From Symbiodinium natans (taxonomy: Eukaryota; Sar; Dinophyceae; Suessiales; Symbiodiniaceae), in contig CAJNDS010000136.1 in assembly GCA_905221605.1 (NCBI GenBank), forward strand, positions 1,021,629 through 1,085,628: a stretch of DNA of 64,000 bases. Reading direction: 5' to 3'. The position numbers and the translations under genes are program-made. The notes under the pieces are model-generated. The model saw nothing but the letters and a program-made list of their open reading frames with translations. It made no database searches and had not been told where the DNA came from. Numbering within the stretch: position 1 is the stretch's first letter; every line of letters starts with the position of its first letter. Shown here in pieces: positions 52,123 to 61,099 of the stretch.

Positions 52123-54955
52123 ATGTCGGGTCCTGTGCTATTCGTGGATGAGGAGTCCTCCGTTTCCAGCGCGAATCGGTCGGACAGCGCTGGTACGGAG
52201 AGCCCAGAGAGGAGGGTTGGAACAAAAGTTGTTTCGTGTTTGGGGTGGGGGTGGGTGTTGTAAGACTGTAAGACACTAAATCCTAAACCCTGCCTAAACC
52301 TGGAGGGTTGCTTATGGGCCTAGGCCTTAAGAAATCAATTCGGCGAGGATATGCCTCAACCCTAAACCCTAAACCCTAAACCCTAAACCCTAAACCCTAA
52401 ACCCTAAATTGGGAAATAGGCAGGACCGCCCCCGTCCCTCAACCCTAGACCCAAATCGCTTGACCCTGCTGGAGGACCCAGAGTTGCAAGGAGCTTCAGG
52501 CCAGGAGGGGTTTAGGGTTTAGGGTTTAGGGTTTAGGGTTTAGGGTTTAGGGTTCAGACCCAGAGTTGCAAGGAGCTTCAGGCCACGAGCCCGGAACATG
52601 TTTCTATGTCGATGCAGCTCTCCAGCAAGCCCGACTTGGAGAATCAGGAGCTGGTTTTAGGGTTTAGGGTTTAGGGTTTAGGGTTTAGGGTTTAGGGTTC
52701 AGGGTTCAGGGTTCAGGGTTCAGGGTTTAGGGTTTAGGGTTTAGGGTTAGCTGGTTTTGGTTTGAGACTCCCCTCAATCATTGCTTACTTCCACAGCCCT
52801 GGTTAAGGAACGTTTGAAGGTGAGCCGAAATTGCATGCCTTGTTTGAGGGTACTGGGTACATGGAAGGAGTCGGGCTGCCGGGGAGGCGCGCATCATCAT
52901 TCCGCACATCTTCCGGGCCAGGCATGTTGCAAAAAATGCGCCAACTGCCCGAGCATTTGGACGTGGCGCACCTGCGGTCTCCCACTGGGGGGCTTCTTCC
53001 TTGCCTTCTTGAACTCGGCCGCATCAAGCATTGTGTACGGCTTCTTCCTTGGCTACATGGGGTTGGACTCGTACATCTTGATGTCCATCTCGGCCCTCAT
53101 GAAACTCCCACAAGTGTTCCTTCTCCCGTTCGGCATGTTGACGGACTGCCTCCCCATTTTCGGTTACAACCGGAAGCCTTACTTCGTGGCATCCTGGATC
53201 ATATGTGGCAGTGCGCTCTTGGTCATGAGCTTGCGGCCGCTTCCTGCGCCATACTACTGCCAAAACCCTGATGGCAGCTACGACACGATGAGACCACCAT
53301 GCAATCCCAGCATCCATGCTGACAAGAATTGGTATGTGTTCCCGCTGTTCATCCTCGTTGCGGGCGTTCAGTTGGGATGTGTGGCTGGCGAGGGTCTCTT
53401 GCTGGAGTACTCCCAGCATGAGCCGATACAGTGCCGTGGCAAGATGAAGGCGGAGTTCACAATCGTCACCATGGCAGGCTCTCTCGTTTCCTCGGCAGTC
53501 GTTGGTGTCTTCCTAAACAAGAAGGAGTACTTGGGCACGTTCGACTGGGGCTTGTCCTTCAGAGGCTTTACGGCATTGTGTTTGGTGCTGGCCACCTGCT
53601 TGATCCCAGACCTTTCCTGGCAATATGTTCATGCGCGTATGTATAATGTAGGTTGTTGCAGTTTATTTAGCAACCCTAAACCCTAAAACCCTAAAACCCT
53701 AAAACCCTAAAACCCTACAGCCCTAAAACCCTAAAACCCTAAAACCCTAAAACCCTAAAACCCTAAAGCCCTAAACCCTAAACCCTAACCGTAGACCATT
53801 CCAAGAGCGCCCAGGATCCCCATCTCCTTGTTCTGCGTCCAAGAGCCCAAGAAGCTCAAACAGCCATCGTGCATCGGCCATGTGAAGTCTTCTTGGAAGC
53901 TTGCCCGCATCAGCTGCGACATTGTCAGCAAGCCTCCCCCCCAACCCACTTTCTTGTTGCATTAGGCCATCTGCTGTGCTCTCTGGGCACTACTGCCGTG
54001 TTTGTTGGAAGTGACCACCAAGTTCGTCTCAGCCAAATTGTCCCCAAGGAAACTGTCGTGTCTCAGCACACTCAGGAACCTGGTGAAGAGCAAAGGGTTT
54101 TCGAGTGTTCTGCTGTTTGCCTTCGTCGCCCAGTTCTTCAGCTCTATCTCCACCACCGCAGGACCTCTGGTCCGCAGCCAGTGGGCAGGGGTCAGAGTCT
54201 TGCAGCAGCAGCTGTTTGTCATGGGCAGCATGCTTGTCATGATGGTGGCCACCTGGTTCTACAAGGTGTTCCCAGGTCCACATTGGGCATGTTTGTGAGT
54301 GCTTTCTGAAGAAGTCAACAAGGGCTGTTGGTATCTTCTCACAAAACACATAAGTATAAAAACACTAGTGCTTCACATTTAAACCCGGTCCTCTTCCAGG
54401 TACCTCCTCCAGACATGCTGGCGCAAGGCTATCTTCATCGCCATGGTCGTAGTGACAGTGTCAGATTCAATTCCGACCTTTCTTACAATCTTCGATGTGG
54501 TCCGCAATCAATACTTCTTCCTTGGCGAGGATGTCCTTAGCGCAGTGCCTACGACGGCACTTGCCTTGATCTACAGCCTCATGGTCATTGAGCTTGCGGA
54601 GCCTGGACAGGAAGGTCTTTGCTTTGGCTTGATTGGAACCGTGCAGCATGCAAGCTTGCCAATTTCCACGGCCTTGAGCAATCAAGTCTTTGGTCTCTTC
54701 ACGCCCTCCTTGTCCAAGCTGGAGAACTACGTGACCGACACGCCTGCGTTCCGGACCACGGTGGCTTTGTCCTTTGCGCTGGCCTACGGCGCTTCCTTGC
54801 TCGGCATGTGCGCGCTTCCCCTGGTCCCGCGGCAGAAGGCGGATGTCGAGAGGCGGAAGAAGGAGCCTCGACCTCGATTCCCTTTTCTTAGTACTTGCGT
54901 GGTATGTCAGTTTGGGTGCTGTGAGTGCCGGCCCACATGTGATGCTTTGGCTTAG
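52123..54955 (+). CDS. BT1-type (folate/biopterin-like) transporter, copy A
   Basis: Start ATG 52123 (MSGPVLFVDEESSVSSANRS). Small exons: one ending 52499 (KELQ, GC donor), 52582-about 52655, and 52797-52819 (LVKERLK|GTGAGC). The large exon 52868-53619 has SIVYGFFLGYMGLDSY, GMLTDCLPIFGYNRKPYFVA (the BT1 loop after helix 2-3) and several membrane helices. It ends at a GC donor (CTG|GCAATA) and joins 53815 (W-IPISLFCVQEPKK) in phase. Exon 54067-54294 (LRNLVKSKGFSSVLLFAFVA) ends at GTGAGT, then 54400-54955 (YLLQTCWRKAIFIAMVVVTV, later LPISTALSNQVFGLF). The total of about 500 residues with about 12 helices fits the family, plasma-membrane or organelle solute uptake; the substrate cannot be read from sequence. 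The C-terminus is longer than in copy B because CGA replaces the stop. The junction after 53905 is unresolved. Confidence 0.82.
52357..52407 (-). repeat. CCCTAAA array (intron of copy A)
   Basis: Seven units between coding exons 1 and 2 of copy A. Confidence 0.93.
52504..52556 (+). repeat. TTTAGGG array in a GC-AG intron with 29-bp flanking repeat
   Basis: The repeat copies (GACCCAGAGTTGCAAGGAGC and on) at 52475-52503 and 52557-52585 bracket six units. Intron 52500-52581 is GC-AG. The same arrangement exists in copy B (57608-57636 and 57742-57770). Confidence 0.88.
52659..52748 (+). repeat. TTTAGGG / TTCAGGG array with 10-bp flanking repeat
   Basis: AGCTGGTTTT at 52649-52658 and again at 52749-52758 flanks about thirteen units. 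Copy B lacks this array at the corresponding place. Confidence 0.88.
53674..53790 (-). repeat. CCCTAAAA array (intron of copy A)
   Basis: Mostly octamers CCCTAAAA. It fills the intron that begins at the GC donor 53620. Confidence 0.93.
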
Positions 54956-56715
54956 TGTTCTGAGCGAGTAGGCTGCCTGCATACACGTGTGGACCCGAGG
55001 AGTGGAGTCCCAGCTCAATCATGGCAATTTTGGTCTTAGGAATTCCCACTCTATGCCTGCCCTACGGCGTCGCGGTCTTGCTGCTGAGCAGTCAGCCGTC
55101 AACGGCCTGCTTGCGCTGGATCGGAGGCCCAGGCTGCGAGCACCTCGCTTGATTCGCGACAGGTTCTGAGCGATGGCGCTTGAGAAACATAGTCATGTGC
55201 TGAGCCCTCATACAGACTGCCATTATAATGCTCTCTTCAGCTTCGTTGCTTGTGAAGGCCAGGATGCGATTGGCAGGCAGTGAAGCAGCCAGTCAGCACA
55301 CGTCCTCTCAAGCAGATATATAGACTTGCATCAGAATCGCCTTTACCATGTGCTTGAATTCAACCTTTTGCCTGGCAACGCTATGTAATTAAGCACTAAG
55401 AGATTTAGGCTTGGATTCACCAGCAATTGTCCATGTTTCGCCAAAACAAAGCCAGTGCAGTCAGAAAGCTTCTCCCTCTCAGTTCTCCACTGCGTGTAAT
55501 AACTTGCGTAACTCCGGCTGACCAGCTGAGTTTCGCACACCATTGGACTGTCTGCAGTTTCTCGACTGGTTGACACCTGAAGACACAAGGTCGGGTGCCA
55601 CCTTTTGCGTGTATGGCACACGTGCTTGGCGCTGCAAAGCCAAGAGCACTCTCCGTGTTGGCACCGTAGTGAAGTGAAGATAAGTGAAGCATGGTAATTG
55701 CCCGATGCCACCTTCTTCCCACGGAGTGCAGATGTTACTTTTGGCCTTACCATATGGCAGCCAGTCGGCGACGGGCGGTGCTTGCCCGACTTTCTGATTG
55801 GTCTTTGATAGCACATTCAGGACATCGGCTCACTAGGCTGCCAGGGCATTTGTCCCTTGGAGGGAGAAGCTCCACGTTAAAACTCCAGCATGTGTAAAGG
55901 GCGAACTCATAGATGCACTGCACCACATGTCCTTGCTGGGGGAGGCCATGAAGCGACTGATTAAGTCTCAGAGGCCGAGGGTACTTCCTATGCAGGTGCC
56001 CGGGCCCTGAAGCTGTCAGTTAGCATACGTCCTCCAAAAGCGGCTGTTAAGACAAGGACACCTTCAATCCCTTGCCCAAAATGACTCGCCAAAGGCCCAC
56101 ATGTACTGTTTAGCCTTGGGGTGTTCAATTCCAGGGAATGTGGGGGGACTCTGCAACATCAGGGCGAGGGAGTCCCCGGAATTCAGCCTGCCAACTTGCT
56201 GCACGAACTCTGCAAGTCAAGGGGTGTTCTCAGTGTGGCCCTACGATGCATCGTGGCCTTGAGGAGAATGTGGATGTTTCTCCCTGCGTTTCTGAGAGTC
56301 CCCTTATGAGTTCTAGGCTGTGGTCACAGGTGCTGCCACACACAACATCCCGTTTTTTCTGATGTTCATGTCTTCTGCGGGCGGCCTGCGAGGCTCCAGT
56401 GTAAGAGCTAGGCGCTTGAGTTTTGCGGGCTCCCGCCCAGTCTGCAGTTGTGCTGCAGCACCCTGAAGACACAAGATCTGGTGCCACTTCGGAGATCTCC
56501 CAGAATTGGGGTACACTTTTTGCAGCTGTCAAGTAACAAACATCGTATTTTGGTGGTATATGAGGGGGGTACCGGCCCTCCGCCCCCCCCCCCCCCCCCC
56601 AATTCTGGGAAATGCCCAATCCATCACGGATATGGCACGTTTGCTTAGTGTACAGCGCGGGCGCATTTTGCACCGGCACGCTATCGCATCCGATCCCTCC
56701 GTCAATTTGTTTCAA
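54956..56715 (+). other. 3' flank of copy A, no supported gene
   Basis: Matches 61100-62945 downstream of copy B in order, with interruptions. It contains CACCTGAAGACACAAGGTCG at 55575 and a variant at 56459, and an inverted-repeat insert at 56499-56609 absent from the B side. Open frames here are short and differ between copies, so none is called. Confidence 0.6.
56499..56609. mobile_element. Inverted-repeat insert present only in copy A flank
   Basis: CCCAGAATTGGGG and CCCCAATTCTGGG are perfect 13-bp inverted ends around a C-run. The matching B sequence (62865-62905) lacks it. Confidence 0.75.
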
Positions 56716-56779
56716 GCAGTTCCCTCCTGGTCATCGCTCAGCACAGGCGAAAAAGGGAAGCCAAGGCAGGTGGTACGAC

Positions 56780-56826
56780 GGGGTTTAGGGTTTAGGGTTT
56801 AGGGTTTAGGGTTTAGGGTTTAGGGT
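56780..56826 (+). repeat. TTTAGGG array
   Basis: Six perfect units between the two halves of the tandem duplication. Confidence 0.95.
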
Positions 56827-57112
56827 CACATGCATGCCTACGACAGGGGCGGTTCAATCGCCTAGTTGCATGTAGGGCTTTATGTCGTCAATTTGAGGTC
56901 CTGGCTGTAATTATCATGTTTGGAGTGTGTAATACCGGCTTAACAAAACAAGCGTGTTTAGAACTAGAGCTTTAGATGCTGTTGAAACTAGACCTTCAAG
57001 CATGCTAAGCATGTTTCTGTCCGTCACAACGCCAGACGCGGCTGCCCACTTGCTCCAAGGTGCTGAAGAGAGGAGTGGCTAAGCCCTCATACAGATACTG
57101 GGGTAGAGAGCC

Positions 57113-60100
57113 ATGTCGGGTCCTGTTCTATTCGTGGATGAGGACCCTAAACCCTAAACCCTAAACCCTGAACCCTAAACCCTGGATGAGGAGTCGTCCG
57201 TCTCCAGCGGGCCTCGGTCTGACAGCGCTGGGGCGGTGAGCCCAGAGAGGAGCGTGCACGCGATTGTTTTGGAGGGTTGCTCCCCAGACCCCTGGGAGGA
57301 TCCAAACCGTTCTAGAGTTTTGGGTTTAAGGTTTAGGGTTAGGGTTTAGGGTTTAGGGTTTAGGGTTTAGGGTTTAGGGTTTAGGGTACAATGGCCCCTA
57401 CTTTTTGGATCCTCCAGGGGGGTCTGGGTCGTGGGCCTTTTGGTCTTAAGGAGTCAATCCGACCAGGATATCCCTGAAAACCCCTAAACCCTCAACCCTA
57501 AAGCCTTAGCCCTAAGCCCTAAGCCCTAAACCCTGAACCCTGAACCCTGAACCCTGAACCCCTGTCCCTCGACCCTCGACCCCCAGCGCTTGAACCTGCA
57601 TGGTCAGGACCCAGAGCTGCAAGGAGCTTCAGGCCAGGAGGGGTTTAGGGTTTAGGGTTTAGGGTTTAGGTTTTAGGGTTTAGGGTGTAGGGTTTAGGGT
57701 TTAGGGCGTTTGGGGGTTTAGGGTTCAGGGTTTAGGGTTCAGACCCAGAGTTGCAAGGAGCTTCAGGCCACGAGCTCGGACGGCGTTTCTATGGCAATCC
57801 AGCTCACGAGCAATCTCGACTTGGAGAATCAGGAGACGGCTTTAGCTTCAAACCCTAAACCCTCAAAACCCTAAACCCTAAACCCTAAACCTTACGGATA
57901 CGTAGCAGACGTAACGTAGCACTGGCTGGAGAGAATTTGAGGAGGGCTAGGGTGTGCCATGGCGTGCTCAGGGTTTGACTTGTTTGGGGTACTGGATAGC
58001 CTCAACCCAAAACCCTAAACCTTAAGCCCGATACACGGAAGGAGTCGGGCTGCCGTGGAGGCGCGCATCATTCCGCACATCTTCCGGGCCAGGCATGTTG
58101 CAGCAAATGCGCCAACTGCCCGAGCATCTGGATGTGGCGCACCTGCGGTCTCCCACTGGGGGGCTTCTTCCTCGCCTTCTTGAACTCGGCCGCTTCAAGC
58201 GTTGTGTACGGGTTCTTCCTTGGCTACATGGGCTTGGACTCGTACATCTTGATGTCCATCTCGGCCCTCATGAAACTCCCACAAGTGTTCCTTCTCCCGT
58301 TCGGCATGATGACAGATTGCCTCCCCATTTTCGGTTACAACCGGAAGCCTTACTTCGTGGCATCCTGGATCATATGTGGCAGCGCGCTCTTGGTCATGAG
58401 CTTGCGGCCGCTTCCTGCGCCATACTACTGCCAAAACCCTGATGGCAGCTACGACACGATGAGACCACCATGCAATCCCAGCATCCATGCTGACAAGAAC
58501 TGGTACGTGTTCCCGCTGTTCATCCTCGTCGCAGGCGTTCAGTTGGGATGTGTGGCTGGCGAGGGTCTTTTGCTGGAGTACTCCCAGCGTGAGCCGATAG
58601 ATTGCCGGGGCAAGATGAAGGCGGAGTTCACAATCGTCACCATGGCAGGCTCTCTGGTTTCCTCCGGGGCCACTGGGGTCTTCCTAAACAAGAAGGAGTA
58701 CTTGGGCACGTTCGACTGGGGCTTGTCCTTCAGAGGCTTTATGGCCTTGTGTTTGGTGCTGGTCACCTGCATGATCCTACTCATTTCTTGGTAATCTTTT
58801 CCTGACACTCTATTTGCCTTAATTAGTAGGTACAACCCATTAAGCTGTGGGTAAAGAGAGCCCTAGGTTTCTTGTTTGTGTGACAACACAACGGGAATCC
58901 AACGTCCAGAGTGAAGGGATTTAGATTGGATTGCTGAGCCCTCGGCAAGCCGATACCATTAGGGTTTAGGGTTGAGGGTTTAGGGTTTAGGGTAAGGGTT
59001 TAGGGTTTAGGGTTTGGGGAAAGAAGGGTTTTGGGTTTAGGCATGCTCGCGTTTTGGACCAAAACTCGCTTAAACCCCAAACCGTAACAATACTAGTACT
59101 ACTAAACGTAACCATAATTAATAACCATAAAAGTAAGCCTCAAAAAGTGTACGGGACCCAGCCGCGTGGCGCGAGCACGATTTTGAGTACAGAACAAGCA
59201 CCCAGGCGAGGGCGTGACTTGGCACCTTTCGCGAAGCCAAACATAATTAGCGGGTTTAGGGTTGAGGCTTTACCTGCTCAACAAACAGGGTTGAGGGTTT
59301 AGGGTTTAGGTTATTCCAGAACTGGCTATTAGGTCGTTTTCTCCCCATAGTCAAACCTACAAACGGCCTTTGCTAGGGGTTGTATAAACCCTAAACCCTA
59401 ATTAAACCCTAAACAGGGTATAGTAGCCTGTCCTGGTTTGCGATGGAAAATCAAAAACGCTTTTGCCGGAGCCAAAAGAGCCCAGGCCAAGCATTATTCT
59501 GGGTTAAGGGGGTTTAGGGTTTAGGGTTCAGGGTTCAAGGTTTAGGGTTTAGGTAAGTCCCGTGCACCTTTTGAGGCAAGCTTCAGAAAGTTGCCCCGGA
59601 AACCTGGGCGGGGGCACGATTTCGAGGCTTGCACGGTTCCACATCGCGAAGATAAACCCTAACCCTAACCCTGCCTCTGGGAGTGATCTTGGAGTGGTCT
59701 GCCTGCTTGGGGTCCATGCGGTAGTCATGCGCAGCACAAGTATCTTCAGCTGGTTCTATGCTGGGGTTTAGGGTTTAGGGTTATATATGGTCAGTTCTCT
59801 GTATTATGGTCCCTTTTCACTGAGGTTACTATTGTAAGGCGGCCCCGAATATTTAGGGCACCCAAAACGGCACCGCAATTTCGGGAACTGACCATATGAG
59901 GCTTCATGGAGCTTTGAATGAGGGGGGTTGCAAGAGCATCCCAGGATCCCCATCTCCTTGTTACCCTAAACCCTAAACCCTATGCCCTAAACCCTAAGCC
60001 CTAAACCATTCCAAGAGCATCCCAGGATCCCCATCTCCTTGTTCTGCGTCCAAGAGCCCAAGAAGCGCAATCAGCCATCGTGCGTCGGCCACGTCAAGTC

Positions 60101-61098
60101 TTCTTGGCAGCTTGCCCGCATTAGGGTTTGGGGTTTAGGGTTTAGGGCTTAGGGGCATTTAGCAACCCCCCCCCCCCCAACCACTCCACCTTCTTGTTGC
60201 GTTGGACGTCCGAATGGGTCATGCCCATCTCCTTGGGCACTACCTCTGCTTGTTTTAAGGCAGGGGTTCGCCTCAGCGTGACTCAGCAAACTCAGGAACC
60301 TGGTGAAGAGCAAAGGGTTTTCGAGCGTTCTGCTGTTTGCCTTCGTCGCCCAGTTCTTCAGCTCTATCTCCACCACCGCGGGACCTCTGGTCCGCAGCCA
60401 GTGGGCAGGGGTCAGAGTCTTGCAGCAGCAGCTGTTTGTCATGTGCAGCATGCTTGTCATGATGGTGGCCACCTGGTTCTACAAGGTGTTCCCAGGTCCA
60501 CATTGGGCATGTTTGTGAGTGCTTTCTGAAGAAGTCAACAAGGGCTGTTGGTATCTTCTCACAAAACACATAAGTATAAAAACACTAGTGCTTCACATTT
60601 CAACCCCGGTCCTCTTCCAGGTACCTCCTCCAGACATGCTGGCGCAAGGCTATCTTCATCGCCATGGTCGTAGTGACAGCGTCAGATTCAATTCCGACCT
60701 TTCTTACAATCTTCGATGTGGTCCGCAATCAATACTTCTTCCTTGGTGAGGATGTCCTTAGCGCAGTGCCTACGACGGCACTTGCCTTGATCTACAGCCT
60801 CATGGTCATTGAGCTTGCGGAGCCTGGACAGGAAGGTCTTTGCTTTGGCCTGATTGGAACCGTGCAGCATGCAAGCTTGCCAATTTCCACGGCCTTGAGC
60901 AATCAAGTCTTTGGTCTCTTCACGCCCTCCTTGTCCAAGCTGGAGAACTATGTGAGCGACACACCTGCGTTCCGGACCACGGTCGCTTGGTCCTTTGCGC
61001 TGGCCTACGGCGCTTCCTTGCTCGGCATGTGCGCGCTGCCCCTGGTCCCGCGGCAGAAGGCGGAGGTCGAGAGGCGGAAGAGAGAGCCTCGACCTTGA
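57113..61098 (+). CDS. BT1-type transporter, copy B (interrupted)
   Basis: Start ATG 57113 corresponds to copy A. Exon 1 is broken after 13 codons by a 38-bp CCCTAAA insert (57145-57182); read through, it hits a stop, but a GA-AG splice restores it. The large exon 58042-58790 matches A with one His codon fewer and ends at a GT donor where A has GC. Exon 60026 onward begins IPISLFCVQEPKK. Its 5' edge is duplicated (59931-59962 and 60012-60043) around an array, and its 3' part is cut by another array at 60121. Exons 60287-60514 and 60620-61098 are intact (TGA 61098). The small LVKERLK exon of A was not found. It may be a working gene with extra introns or a decaying copy. Confidence 0.75.
57145..57182 (-). 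mobile_element. 38-bp CCCTAAA insert with 10-bp target duplication
   Basis: TGGATGAGGA at 57135-57144 and 57183-57192 flanks five telomere-like units. The undisturbed site is at 52145-52154 in copy A. Confidence 0.93.
57283..57428. mobile_element. TIR element with nested TTTAGGG array, copy B only
   Basis: CCCAGACCCCTGGGAGGATC and GGATCCTCCAGGGGGGTCTG are inverted ends. About nine TTTAGGG units lie between. Copy A reads GAGGGTTGCT directly into TATGGGCC at the matching place (about 52304). Confidence 0.85.
57478..57740. repeat. CCCTAAA then TTTAGGG arrays (introns of copy B)
   Basis: CCCTAAA/CCCTGAA at 57478-57555. TTTAGGG at 57643-57740, between the 29-bp repeats shared with copy A. Confidence 0.92.
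58808..58862. mobile_element. Element of the CTACAGTT family (diverged, intronic)
   Basis: ACTCTATTTGCCTTAATTAG, and AAGCTGTGGGTAAAGAGAGC as the inverted end, just after the GT donor of copy B. Confidence 0.55.
59775..59902. mobile_element. Inverted-repeat element, TGGTCCCTTTT family (intronic)
   Basis: ATATGGTCAGTTCTCTGTAT and ATTTCGGGAACTGACCATAT are inverted ends. Related to 9366-9465. Confidence 0.75.
59931..60043 (-). repeat. Array flanked by a 32-bp repeat that carries a splice acceptor
   Basis: CAAGAGCATCCCAGGATCCC plus ATCTCCTTGTT occurs at 59931-59962 and 60012-60043 around a 49-bp CCCTAAA-type block. Both copies contain the CCCAG|GATCCCC acceptor. Confidence 0.9.
60121..60160 (+). 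repeat. TTTAGGG block replacing exon sequence in copy B
   Basis: Copy A reads CGCATCAGCTGCGACATTGT; copy B reads CGCATTAGGGTTTGGGG and four or five units, then CATTTAGCAA. About nine bases are lost and the array is in their place. Confidence 0.85.
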
Positions 61099-61099
61099 C

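Noticed and set aside
54467-55018. 183-codon frame on the - strand (and its twin at 60688-61266)
   Set aside because: It is the complement of the transporter's last exon, which has the recognisable membrane-protein reading on the + strand.
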